19,347 bases of DNA, from NCBI GenBank assembly GCA_903861235.1, contig CAIOTP010000063.1:1-19347 (forward strand). Direction: 5' to 3'. Of the stretch, positions 7,407-14,623 are shown one piece after another; position 1 is the first letter of the stretch, and every line of letters starts with the position of its first letter. The translations under genes were made by a program, and so were the position numbers. Source of the stretch: an uncultured bacterium (GTDB lineage Bacteria; Planctomycetota; Phycisphaerae; Phycisphaerales; SM1A02). Below the pieces are notes generated by a model. It ran no database searches. It was not told where the DNA came from and saw only the letters and a program-made list of their open reading frames with translations.

Positions 7407-8789
7407 GTGCGACGATGCGCGGTCATCCTGGGCATGGCCACGAGCCTGGCGATTCCGGCAATGGCCGACGAGGACAGCAGTTCGGATGTGGACTGGCTGG
7501 TCCGCGTGACCCGGTCGCTTCCTGCCCAGGCACCGGTGCACCTGCACCGTGAGCAGTCCCTCGCCTTCATCAACGTGAACACACGAAGCGACCAGCAGTC
7601 GCTGCTGGGCAACACGGCCTCGCCCGGGGACTTCTCCCTCTGGGCGGCGCGGCCGTGGCCCGTGGGCGTGGACGGACTGGACCCGCTCTTCGCCGATCCG
7701 ATGCAGCCGCTGCTGAATCCGGTGCGCAACGCCGAGGAGGCCGCCAGCGTCTATGCCGGCACGCGCTTCGACATCTACGACTCGCTGGTCTTCCAGGGAG
7801 TGACCGACAGCCTGCCGGGCATGCGCAGCACCGAGGCGACCAACCGCTTCAATGTCCGGGTGGACACCAAGGTGCTCGACTGGGCGGACGGCAGCCACAC
7901 GCGGTTCACGCTCCAGTGGCGGGCAAGCAACGTGATGCCCTCGGGCAGCCCGCCGCTTGCGCAATCCGTCGGCTCACCTGCCGGCCTGAACGCGCAGCGG
8001 ACCACCTTCGACACCCGGCTGATCCGGCTGATGCTGACCCAGGGATTCTGCGAGGATCGCCTGACCTTCAGTCTGGGCAAGATCAATCCCAACGACTACC
8101 TGGGGCTGAACCTCTTCGCCAGCGACGAGACGAGCCAGTTCCTCAACACGGCCCTGGACGGCAACGACGTGCTCCCGGTGGGCTTCCAGGGCTACACCGA
8201 AGGCGCAGCGTTCCAGGCGCTGCCGGTCGACTGGTTCTACATGAACGGCGTGCTCAGCTCGGCCAGCGGCACGAACGGCTACGGATTCGACCAGGCGTTC
8301 CGCAAGGGCTACTTCGGCGGACTCGAGGCGGGATTCATCCTGCGGCCGTTCGATCGACCCTTGCGTCTGAGCGCCTCCTGGAGCGCCAGCAACGCCAACG
8401 AGGCCACGCTGGACGGCGGATCCTCGGTGTTCGGCAACGCGTGGAACGGCCTGGCGCAGTGGCTGGCCACGGATGAACTGGGCGTGTGGCTCCAGGTTTC
8501 GGCGGCGGACGCCTCCGTGGCGTACACCGCGACCAGCGAGGGCATGGCGGGATTCACGCTGGACAACGCCTTCGGTCGCAGGGGTGACGGGATCGGGGTG
8601 GGCGGAGGCTGGACCACGCCTCTGTCGGACACGCTGCGCACCCAGGGGCTGGTCGAGGGCTTCTGGCGGCTTCAGGTCACCGGCTCGCTGCAGCTGACCT
8701 TCGACCTTCAGCTGCTGCTGCCGGCGGGCTCGCCGCAGTTGGCCGACGCCGTGCTGGCCGGGGCGATCCGGGCCAAGTTCACCTTCTGA
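7407..8789 (+). CDS. OprB-family carbohydrate-selective porin
   Basis: The product is 460 residues. An N-terminal signal peptide (MRRCAVILGMATSLAIPAMA, cleavage after residue 20) leads into a mature protein of alternating short hydrophobic and polar strands, typical of an outer-membrane beta-barrel. The chain ends in Phe (RAKFTF), as expected for recognition by the barrel assembly machinery. SLGKINPNDYL, FGGLEAGFILRP and a late GDGIGVGGGW strand resemble OprB porins, which let sugars cross the outer membrane. A GTG start at 7407 is the only one that keeps the whole signal peptide, and TAACTT ends 6 nt before it. It is divergent from the exported phosphatase-superfamily gene; a joint role in nutrient uptake is possible but unproven. 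The gene ends against the convergent glycosyltransferase with a hairpin between them. Confidence 0.82.
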   Translation: MRRCAVILGMATSLAIPAMADEDSSSDVDWLVRVTRSLPAQAPVHLHREQSLAFINVNTRSDQQSLLGNTASPGDFSLWAARPWPVGVDGLDPLFADPMQPLLNPVRNAEEAASVYAGTRFDIYDSLVFQGVTDSLPGMRSTEATNRFNVRVDTKVLDWADGSHTRFTLQWRASNVMPSGSPPLAQSVGSPAGLNAQRTTFDTRLIRLMLTQGFCEDRLTFSLGKINPNDYLGLNLFASDETSQFLNTALDGNDVLPVGFQGYTEGAAFQALPVDWFYMNGVLSSASGTNGYGFDQAFRKGYFGGLEAGFILRPFDRPLRLSASWSASNANEATLDGGSSVFGNAWNGLAQWLATDELGVWLQVSAADASVAYTATSEGMAGFTLDNAFGRRGDGIGVGGGWTTPLSDTLRTQGLVEGFWRLQVTGSLQLTFDLQLLLPAGSPQLADAVLAGAIRAKFTF

Positions 8790-8810
8790 GCGGCGCGCCC
8801 GCCACGCCGC
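8790..8810. repeat. Inverted repeat filling the convergent porin/glycosyltransferase spacer
   Basis: GCGGCG at 8790-8795 pairs with CGCCGC at 8805-8810 around a 9-nt loop, so the 20-bp gap between the two stop codons is almost entirely hairpin. It has no T-run on either side. It may help 3'-end formation for both genes, but it is not a canonical intrinsic terminator. Confidence 0.4.
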
Positions 8811-9730
8811 TACAGGAACCGGCCCATGTCCGGCGTGAGCGCCGGCGGCGGCCCCTGGTGCACCGGAAAGGGAAGCGGCGAGAGGCTCCGCAGCCTGGGA
8901 ATGTCGATCGGATCCATGCCGCCGGGATAGTCGACGGGCAGGGAGGTGTCCCACTTCTCGCGGAACAGCCGATAGGCCTCGTTCACCGTCCGCATGCGCT
9001 CGCGGTGGATGATCTCGTAGTCCACCTGTCTCGCGCGCGCCTCGTTCACGTAGAAGCCGGCCCCCTCGTGAAGAAGCCATGCGCCCTTCGCGCAGACCAG
9101 ACGGTAGCCCGCGTGCTGCGCACGAAGCCCGTAGTCCACATCGCCGAAGTAGCCGTAATAGCGGCCGTCCATGGCACCGACCCGGTCCAGCACGTCGCGC
9201 CGCACCAGCATGACATCACCCACCAGGAACGGATCTTCTTGGAAGGCTTCACCCATCTGGTCCGACACCAGCCGGGAGAAGAGCCGGACATCCGCGATGT
9301 TGCGCGGCGGCTGCGGCGGCTGCACGATGTGGTGCGGGAAGCAGTCCACATGGTTGGAGCAGGCCCGGACCACGCCGTGCGATGGATCCAGCGCCGCCAC
9401 CTGCCGCATCCGCTCGATGCAGTGCGGCGTCAGGATCATGTCCGGGCTCACGAAGAGCAGGTCGCCCTGCGCCAAGGAGAAGCTGTAGGCACAGGCCCGG
9501 CAGTAGTGCTGATGTCTGGTGAACTGCAGGATGCGCACCCGGGAGGGAACCTGCGGTCTCGCCTCGAGCAGCATGGGCGCCACCTCGCGGCCCGGGTCGG
9601 AGGTGTCGTCCACGAAGAGGAACTCGAAGTCCTTGGGCCGGCCGAAGTCGGCCACCGCACCGAGCACCGACTTCAGGCACGAGGGCGTGAGCGGCGCCAT
9701 GTTTCGGAAATGGACCGCGATGGTCAGCAT
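8810..9730 (-). CDS. Family 2 glycosyltransferase
   Basis: The product is 306 residues, a GT-A fold enzyme that transfers a sugar from a nucleotide-sugar donor. Visible motifs are EFLFVDDTSD at 36-45 (nucleotide-binding Asp residues), GDLLFVSPDM near 90-100 (the DxD-like position, here SPD) and FGDVDYGLRAQHAGYR around 190-210, the [ED]D-type motif before the base region. VGDVMLVRRDVLDRVGAMD, before the last motif, is typical of the family. There is no membrane segment. Donor and acceptor are unknown, and no polysaccharide cluster surrounds the gene. ATG 9730 has GGAG 7 nt upstream and a -10-like TACACT about 21 nt further up, so this gene appears to have a short leader with a ribosome binding site, unlike several neighbours. 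Confidence 0.88.
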   Translation of the reverse strand: MLTIAVHFRNMAPLTPSCLKSVLGAVADFGRPKDFEFLFVDDTSDPGREVAPMLLEARPQVPSRVRILQFTRHQHYCRACAYSFSLAQGDLLFVSPDMILTPHCIERMRQVAALDPSHGVVRACSNHVDCFPHHIVQPPQPPRNIADVRLFSRLVSDQMGEAFQEDPFLVGDVMLVRRDVLDRVGAMDGRYYGYFGDVDYGLRAQHAGYRLVCAKGAWLLHEGAGFYVNEARARQVDYEIIHRERMRTVNEAYRLFREKWDTSLPVDYPGGMDPIDIPRLRSLSPLPFPVHQGPPPALTPDMGRFL

Positions 9731-9751
9731 GGGCGACTCCGCTGCGCCGCC

Positions 9752-9757
9752 AGTGTA
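9752..9757 (-). promoter_or_regulatory. Predicted -10 element for the glycosyltransferase gene
   Basis: TACACT on the minus strand ends 21 nt before the ATG at 9730. The predicted leader of about 14 nt carries the GGAG site. It lies downstream of the tRNA terminator, which fits an independent promoter. Confidence 0.35.
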
Positions 9758-9829
9758 GGACGCTCCCGGAGGGTCCCATGCACCGGCCCCCGCATGCCCC
9801 CGGGGTCAGCCGATGCCCGCTCGCGCCCC

Positions 9830-9861
9830 AAAAAGAACGGTTGCCGCCCGAAGGCGGCAAC
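9830..9861 (-). terminator. Intrinsic terminator after tRNA-Ala
   Basis: On the minus strand GTTGCCGCC, a TTCG tetraloop and GGCGGCAAC form a perfect 9-bp stem (9840-9861). It is followed by a T-rich tail (CGTTCTTTTT, ending at 9830). It starts 8 nt after the tRNA 3' end. UUCG loops give unusually stable hairpins. It is the only classic hairpin-plus-U-tract terminator I found in the window. Confidence 0.9.
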
Positions 9862-9869
9862 GCGTCCAG

Positions 9870-9942
9870 TGGACCTGATCGGGCTCGAACCGACTACCTC
9901 TTCCATGCCATGGAAGCGCTCTCCCAAATGAGCTACAGGCCC
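9870..9942 (-). tRNA. tRNA-Ala (anticodon GGC)
   Basis: The 73-nt minus-strand sequence folds into a full cloverleaf. The acceptor stem GGGCCTG pairs with CAGGTCC and contains the G3:U70 wobble that marks alanine tRNAs. It has a 4-bp D stem (GCTC/GAGC), an anticodon stem CTTCC/GGAAG with loop ATGGCAT (anticodon GGC at the expected position after T33), a 5-nt variable loop and a T arm with TTCGAGC. The discriminator base is A. The 3' CCA is not encoded and must be added afterwards. It reads GCC codons. A strong intrinsic terminator follows directly. Confidence 0.96.
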
Positions 9943-9993
9943 AGCGGAGTGACTTGAATTGTGCGCCGGACCCCATGGACCGGCGGGTCGATG

Positions 9994-9999
9994 ATTGTA
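9994..9999 (-). promoter_or_regulatory. Possible -10 element for tRNA-Ala
   Basis: TACAAT on the minus strand matches five of six consensus bases and lies about 51 nt upstream of the tRNA 5' end, which allows a short processed leader. No good -35 is seen. The 118-bp region 9943-10060 between thioredoxin and the tRNA holds nothing else I can identify. Confidence 0.4.
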
Positions 10000-10060
10000 C
10001 CCGAAGCCCCCCTTCCCGCCAGACGGTTCCGCGTGCGGGCGGGGACCCCGGAAACCGGGC

Positions 10061-10387
10061 TCAGGCCGAGGTCAACGCCTCGGCCAGGGTGCCCTTCTGC
10101 ACCACGCCGACCCACTTCTTCACCATCTGCCCGTTCTTGAACAGCATGACGGTGGGAATGCTCTGGATGCCGTACTTCACCGCGATGCCCTGATGGTGAT
10201 CCACGTTCACCTTGCCCACCTTGGCCTTGCCGGCGGTCTCGGTGGCCAGCGCATCGATGGTCGGCGTGAGCATGCGACAGGGCATGCACCACTCGGCCCA
10301 GAAGTCCACCAGCACCGGCACGGGGCTCTTGAGGACTTCGGACTCGAAGTTGGCGTCGGTGAACTCGATCGTGCTGGGGCTGGCCAT
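10061..10387 (-). CDS. trxA: Thioredoxin with WCMPC active site
   Basis: The product is 108 residues, the usual size of a cytoplasmic thioredoxin, with no signal peptide. It has VDFWAEWCMPCRML at 27-40; the active-site cysteines are Cys34 and Cys37, with Asp28 as the buried Asp. SIPTVMLF carries the cis-proline and a central GK.VGKVNVD strand is present. The fold motifs are complete. The active site reads C-M-P-C, whereas the classic thioredoxin has C-G-P-C; residues between the cysteines tune redox potential, so its chemistry may differ somewhat. ATG 10387 has GAGG 6 nt upstream. The gene lies 64 bp after folP in the same direction, with a hairpin in the gap. The two-Cys peroxidase at 14621-15217 belongs to a thioredoxin-dependent type, but it is exported and so may use a different partner. 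Confidence 0.92.
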   Translation of the reverse strand: MASPSTIEFTDANFESEVLKSPVPVLVDFWAEWCMPCRMLTPTIDALATETAGKAKVGKVNVDHHQGIAVKYGIQSIPTVMLFKNGQMVKKWVGVVQKGTLAEALTSA

Positions 10388-10417
10388 GGATGCCTCGCGA
10401 ATTTCGAAGTGGGTGCT

Positions 10418-10439
10418 GCAGGCGGAACTCCCCGCCTGC
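10418..10439 (-). repeat. Perfect hairpin between folP and thioredoxin
   Basis: On the minus strand GCAGGCGG, a 6-nt loop and CCGCCTGC form an 8-bp perfect stem. No T-run follows, so it is not a canonical terminator. If transcription starts from the -10 at 10449-10454, the hairpin would sit at the 5' end of the thioredoxin mRNA, where such stems can protect transcripts. Otherwise it would separate folP and trx parts of one mRNA. Confidence 0.5.
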
Positions 10440-10448
10440 GGGAGCGGG

Positions 10449-10454
10449 ATCCTA
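10449..10454 (-). promoter_or_regulatory. Possible -10 element for thioredoxin, overlapping the folP stop
   Basis: TAGGAT on the minus strand includes the TAG stop of folP. A start about 7 nt downstream would give a leader of about 55 nt that begins with the hairpin at 10418-10439. There is no convincing -35, so this is tentative. Confidence 0.3.
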
Positions 10455-11336
10455 GCACCCGCCACTGGCCCGAAGAATGGCCCGGACCTGCACATGGGCG
10501 GCCACGTCGTGCACACGCAACACGCCCGCGCCATGACGAATCGCCTGGGCGGCGGCGGCCAGCGAGGCGGGCAGCCGATCCGCGGGATCCGTCACGCCCG
10601 CAGCCGCGCCCAGGAAACTCTTGCGGCTCAGCCCCACGAGCACCGGGAGGCCCGACGAGGTGAACTCTCGAAGCCGTGCGAGCATGTCGAAGTTCTGCTC
10701 CACGCTCTTGCCGAACCCGAAGCCCGGATCCACCGCCATGCGAGCCCGAGGCACGCCCGCCCCCTCGGCCAGACTCGCACGGTCGGCGAGGAAAGCCGTG
10801 ACCTCCGCCACCACATCGCCATAGGCCGGCGGTCGCTCGTACTGGTGGCTGTAGCGGTCCTCCCCGGGCGGCGTGAGGCGGTGCATGAGCACCAGCCCGG
10901 CACCCATCCGTGCCACAAGGGGAAAAAGCCCAGGGTCCTCCCGGCCGGCGCTGACGTCGTTCACGATCCAGGCACCGGCTTCGATGGCCGCCTGAGCCAC
11001 GGCGGCAAGCGTGGTGTCCACGCTGAGGGGCACCCCGCTCCGCTCGCGGATCGCCTGAATCACGGGCACCACGCGGCGGATCTGCTCCGCCGCGGGCACT
11101 CGATCGGCTCCAGGTCGGGTGCTCTCGCCACCCACATCGATGATGTCCGCACCCTGGCGCACCAGGTCGAGAGCGTGCTCGATGGCCGACGGCGCATGCA
11201 TGCTGCGACCACCGGTGTGGAAGGAGTCCGGCGTGCAGTTCAGCACGCCCATGATCAGCGGGCTGGTCACCGCACCCGAGAGCAGACGCTCGATCTGGGA
11301 CGACGGCGCGAACACCGGCTCCTGGACCGTGCTCAC
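10452..11336 (-). CDS. folP: Dihydropteroate synthase
   Basis: This enzyme joins p-aminobenzoate to 6-hydroxymethyl-dihydropterin diphosphate in folate synthesis, in the cytoplasm. The 294-residue product has the full set of motifs: IMGVLNCTPDSF at 28-39 (usually LNVTPDSF), DIIDVGGESTRPGA at 64-77, LSVDT, IVNDVSAG, VLMH, VDPGFGFGKSVEQNF, VGLSRKSFLG and a final RVHDVA. The pterin and phosphate binding loops are intact, so it should be active. The start GTG 11336 overlaps the TGA stop of the upstream gene (GTGA), and only a weak GAGGG lies upstream, which points to translational coupling. Other folate genes are not in the window. The partner upstream is an exported protein of unrelated type, so the operon looks functionally mixed. 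Confidence 0.96.
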   Translation of the reverse strand: MSTVQEPVFAPSSQIERLLSGAVTSPLIMGVLNCTPDSFHTGGRSMHAPSAIEHALDLVRQGADIIDVGGESTRPGADRVPAAEQIRRVVPVIQAIRERSGVPLSVDTTLAAVAQAAIEAGAWIVNDVSAGREDPGLFPLVARMGAGLVLMHRLTPPGEDRYSHQYERPPAYGDVVAEVTAFLADRASLAEGAGVPRARMAVDPGFGFGKSVEQNFDMLARLREFTSSGLPVLVGLSRKSFLGAAAGVTDPADRLPASLAAAAQAIRHGAGVLRVHDVAAHVQVRAILRASGGC

Positions 11337-13363
11337 GGCTCGCCCGCTTCGCCCTCGCCGACCTCGGGCGCTTCGCCTTCCGGAGGCTGCGTGCGGATCC
11401 GGTAGAGCTCGGCCATCACGCCGATCACGCCGCTGGGCACCATGGTGGCGGTCTCCACCCGCGAATCCTGCACCTGCATGGCGAAGGCGACCGGTTCCAG
11501 TCCGGGAGGCGCGTCCGGCAGCTCGATGCCCCCGCCGGGGAAGCTCGAGGCGGCCTGCCTGGCCACGGCCAGCAGCGAGCCGACGCCCAGGTAGGCCTCC
11601 ACATCCGGCTTGGGCAGCAGCCAGCCTCGCAGCGCGGTGATGGTGGCGCCGGCCTCCAGCGTCTTGCCGCCTCCGGCCGCCTCCATGCAACGCTTGAGCA
11701 CGTCGGGACGCTGGCTGAAGGTCACCAGCATGCCGTCCGGGAAGGTCTTCACGAAGCCGGTGGCGCCGCGCGGACCGAACACCATGGACTGCATCAGCCG
11801 CCGCGTGGGATTGGGGCGGCCTTTGCCGCCGGGCACGGGCTGCTCGACCACGCTCCACGCGTCGGCCACCAGGCCATCCTTGGTGGTCTTGCCCTCTTCC
11901 CAGACCACCTTGGTCTCCATGCCGTCTCGCGTGCCCGAGAGACCGGTCATCCAGGTCTTGAGCAGATCGCGCGCCTTGGCGGCGTCCGCCGTGCCCAGCC
12001 AGAGACAGGCCTCGTTCAGCAGGCCACCTCCGGCCACGCCGAGCTTGCTGGGATAGATGGCGAACTCCACCTGCGAGATCAGCTGCCGGTTCTGCATGAC
12101 CCACTCGGGAATCGCCGGCGCATCCGGGGCCAGCGTCCGCAGTTCGGCCACGGCCTCCACGCCACCCAGCCCTGCCGGATCGATCGCAGCCGCCAGCACG
12201 AAGGGCCCCTGGGGCAGGTGCCGGAGACCGGGTGCCGCGCCCGGGACACCACCCCGCGCCGCGCGACCCAGCGGCGTGGCAGGGTCCAGGATGGCGAAGG
12301 TGCGCGTGCACGCGCCCAGCGGATCGAAGTCCAGACTGAGCACGCCGTCCAGCAGCCCCTCCGATGGATCGGGCTCGGCCGGCGCTTCGGTGGCCTCGGC
12401 TTCACCGGCCTGCGTTGAGCCGCGGTCCGGCTGCGGCGCCGAGGCCGCGCCGGCAGGTGCCGACTCGAGCATCTGCTGGAGCTGCTGCACGTCCGCCTGG
12501 GTGACGGTGCCGTCGCCGTCCAGGTCCGCCCGGCCTCCCTTCTTGCCCATCTCCAGCAGCAGTGCGCCCATGTCGCCGGAATCGACCTCGCCACTGCCGT
12601 CCAGATCGCCGCGAAGTTCCTGGCCTGCAGGAGCCGCGCCGTTGGAGCCTCGGCGCTGCCGTCGCGAGGTGCGCGCATTCGTGCGGTCCCCGTCGGCGGT
12701 GCGACGGGCGGGTCCCCGCATGGCCGCCGCCTGCCGACGCGCGTCCGCCGTGGCCTCCGGTCCTCCCCACGCGGCCAGGTCGCCGCCCGTGAGCACTTCG
12801 AAGCCGCGGTCACCCAGCCGCTTGCGAAGCATGTCGGTCATGCCGGCGGACTGCGCGTAGGCGTCGACCAGGCCGCGATCGGTGGAAAGGAGCACACGGC
12901 GATCCAGCACACGGGCGTGCAGCGTGCCCAGCTCCGGATGGCGATAGGCCGGACCTGCGGGCGTCTCCACCTTCTCGAAGTTGGCGTCGAGAAATTCCTG
13001 CGGACCGGTCACGGGGACCAGCATGGCCGGCACCGCCTTGCCTTCGCGCATCTGGAACCACATGGCGAACATGCCCGCCTCGTCGATGCCGCCGCCCAGC
13101 CCGAGCCGGCTCTTGAAGAGATCGATGGGCCGCATGGGCAGGGCGCCCGCGCCTTCACCGAGACTGGCCAGGCACTCCGAGAGGTCGTCGGCGGCCATCT
13201 TGGGGTTGGGCATGGCCACCAGGCTGATGGCGGAGGTGGGCACCAGATCCAGGGTCTGACGCCAGGCCGCCGCGTCCGGCACCCTGCGCACCGGCGGATC
13301 CACTGGCGCAGCCCCTCCGAGGACGGACAGCACGAGGACGGGAAGCAGACGGCTGATGGACAT
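11333..13363 (-). CDS. Exported protein with internal dockerin/EF-hand-like module
   Basis: I cannot name a family for the main body. The 676-residue product begins with a signal peptide (MSISRLLPVLVLSVLGGAA). Residues 25-200 and about 335-660 form two globular parts, each with LVP- or FPDG-type strands. They recall the envelope DUF3352-like repeats seen in cyanobacteria and planctomycetes, but I hold that loosely. Between them, residues 249-300 hold two Ca-binding-type loops, DLDGSGEVDSGD and DLDGDGTVTQAD, each followed by a helix, as in type I dockerins. This module is flanked by an Arg-rich stretch (205-248) and an Ala/Glu/Pro-rich stretch (301-335), both probably disordered. ATG 13363 has GGAGG 5 nt upstream. 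The stop overlaps the folP start. Confidence 0.8.
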   Translation of the reverse strand: MSISRLLPVLVLSVLGGAAPVDPPVRRVPDAAAWRQTLDLVPTSAISLVAMPNPKMAADDLSECLASLGEGAGALPMRPIDLFKSRLGLGGGIDEAGMFAMWFQMREGKAVPAMLVPVTGPQEFLDANFEKVETPAGPAYRHPELGTLHARVLDRRVLLSTDRGLVDAYAQSAGMTDMLRKRLGDRGFEVLTGGDLAAWGGPEATADARRQAAAMRGPARRTADGDRTNARTSRRQRRGSNGAAPAGQELRGDLDGSGEVDSGDMGALLLEMGKKGGRADLDGDGTVTQADVQQLQQMLESAPAGAASAPQPDRGSTQAGEAEATEAPAEPDPSEGLLDGVLSLDFDPLGACTRTFAILDPATPLGRAARGGVPGAAPGLRHLPQGPFVLAAAIDPAGLGGVEAVAELRTLAPDAPAIPEWVMQNRQLISQVEFAIYPSKLGVAGGGLLNEACLWLGTADAAKARDLLKTWMTGLSGTRDGMETKVVWEEGKTTKDGLVADAWSVVEQPVPGGKGRPNPTRRLMQSMVFGPRGATGFVKTFPDGMLVTFSQRPDVLKRCMEAAGGGKTLEAGATITALRGWLLPKPDVEAYLGVGSLLAVARQAASSFPGGGIELPDAPPGLEPVAFAMQVQDSRVETATMVPSGVIGVMAELYRIRTQPPEGEAPEVGEGEAGEP

Positions 13364-13390
13364 GAGAGCCTCCGGGTCGAACCCGCCGGA

Positions 13391-13409
13391 CAGGTGCGGC
13401 GTGCACCTG
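13391..13409 (-). repeat. Hairpin in the predicted leader of the dockerin-module gene
   Basis: CAGGTGC and GCACCTG form a perfect 7-bp stem around a 5-nt loop. It lies between the predicted minus-strand -10 (13427-13432) and the GGAGG site (13369-13373). It could be an operator or an RNA structure; the sequence alone cannot decide. Confidence 0.45.
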
Positions 13410-13424
13410 AAGTCCGGGACCCCC

Positions 13425-13432
13425 TACTGTAC
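13425..13432. promoter_or_regulatory. Shared, near-symmetric -10 region for two divergent genes
   Basis: CTACTGTA-type sequence here reads TACTGT on the plus strand (13425-13430), ending 8 nt before ATG 13439. It reads TACAGT on the minus strand (13427-13432), upstream of the gene starting at 13363. One 8-bp element could thus serve both directions: a leaderless transcript to the right and a leader of about 57 nt with a ribosome binding site to the left. Confidence 0.45.
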
Positions 13433-13438
13433 GGCCTC

Positions 13439-14614
13439 ATGCCCGAGCCCTCGCCCATGCCCTGCCTGACTGGTTGCCTGGCCGCGATCCTGCTGGCCTG
13501 GCTCATCGGGGCGGCCCTGCGCTCGCTCCGCGTGCGTCACGCCTGGATTCTTTCCGGCGTGATCGCTGGCGTTGCGTTGGGACCGCTCGGACTGGGGCGG
13601 GTGGCAGCGGCCACGCAGGCTTCACTCTTCCAGGGTGCCGTGGTGGAGCGCAGAGACGCCCTGCTGGCCGAGCGCACGCTCGAAGTGGCGCGTTCGACCG
13701 CCGGATCACGCATGGCCGCGCTGGAATCCGCGGACGAGACACGGCTGCAGGCGGAACTGCTCGCCGCACAGGAGAGGCTTCGTGCGGCGCGCGAGGCGTT
13801 CGACCTTCCCGCGTCGTGGGTGGTCTCGCTGCTCGCCACCTTCGTGGTGATCGGTGTCTCGCCGCTGCTGGGTCGCGTGGCATGGTGGCGGGGTGGCGGA
13901 CCGGCCGTGGGCGTGTGGAGCGCAGCCCTGCCGGTGGCGGGCCTGCTGGCTGCGTTGTCGCTGCATGGGGCGGCCACGCCCGAGACCTGGTGGATCTGTG
14001 CGGCGGCGATCGCCTGCGTGGGTGGGGCGCCGCCACGCGTGCGAGATCGCTGGATCATCACGCAACTGACCGGACCGTCGGCGCCCGGCGTGGACGCGGC
14101 CGGTGCGGCGGCAGGCGTGCTCGCCCTGGTGTTGGTGCTCACCGGTGCGATCACCGGAGTGTGCGGCGAGGCGGCGTGGCTCATGCCCTGGGGTGGACTG
14201 CTGGCCGCGTGGGGACTTGCGGCGGCCCCACCCGCCGCCATGCAGCGTCTGGCGCGGGCCGCGCTCGCGGGCTCGGTGGCGATCGCCTGCGCTCGACTGG
14301 ATCTCGCTCGGACGTGGAACGGCTGGATGGCCCTGTGGACGCTGGTGGCCGTCGAGGACCTGAAGTGGCTGGGCGGCACCCTGGGCCTGATGCTCTGGGG
14401 GAGACTGGGCTGGACTCGATCGCTCCGCGTCTGTCTGCCGCTGGCCGACGCTTCCCCCGCCGTCGCCGCCCTCGCTTCCGTGGCGCTGATGGCCGGTGCG
14501 GTTCCGGCGTGGATGGCCACGGCCATGATCATGGCCGCAGCCGTGGTGTCGCTCATGGAACCGCTGCGACGCGGAACCGGCGAGCATCTGGAGCGGTCGC
14601 TCTCGGGCGCCTGA
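13439..14614 (+). CDS. Multi-pass membrane protein, antiporter-like N-terminus
   Basis: The 391-residue product is mostly hydrophobic, with roughly ten predicted membrane helices. The first two helices (about 10-55) end in AGVALGPLGLGRV. This resembles the GYLLAGLLLGPSxLG start of CPA-type cation/proton antiporters. Residues about 60-122 form a polar, Ala/Glu/Arg-rich helix, perhaps a coiled coil, inserted where antiporters have more membrane helices. The remaining hydrophobic segments run from about 125 to 380. I cannot find the Asp-containing transport-site motif of working antiporters, so this may be a divergent or degenerate relative, or an unrelated membrane protein. ATG 13439 is chosen because TACTGT ends 8 nt upstream and the protein begins just before the first helix. 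Function is unknown. Confidence 0.7.
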   Translation: MPEPSPMPCLTGCLAAILLAWLIGAALRSLRVRHAWILSGVIAGVALGPLGLGRVAAATQASLFQGAVVERRDALLAERTLEVARSTAGSRMAALESADETRLQAELLAAQERLRAAREAFDLPASWVVSLLATFVVIGVSPLLGRVAWWRGGGPAVGVWSAALPVAGLLAALSLHGAATPETWWICAAAIACVGGAPPRVRDRWIITQLTGPSAPGVDAAGAAAGVLALVLVLTGAITGVCGEAAWLMPWGGLLAAWGLAAAPPAAMQRLARAALAGSVAIACARLDLARTWNGWMALWTLVAVEDLKWLGGTLGLMLWGRLGWTRSLRVCLPLADASPAVAALASVALMAGAVPAWMATAMIMAAAVVSLMEPLRRGTGEHLERSLSGA

Positions 14615-14623
14615 GGCGCCTCA
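14606..14623. repeat. Palindrome containing both stop codons of a convergent gene pair
   Basis: GGCGCC-TGA-GGCGCC-TCA spans the junction. TGAGGCGCCTCA (14612-14623) is a perfect 12-bp palindrome made of the plus-strand TGA and the minus-strand TGA plus the 6-bp gap. It may act as a compact two-way 3'-end signal. There is no T-run. Confidence 0.4.

Noticed and set aside
12917..13438. Upstream extension of the membrane protein frame
   Set aside because: It lies antisense to the dockerin-module gene, and its composition is that of a shadow frame. The hydrophobic protein starts at 13439.
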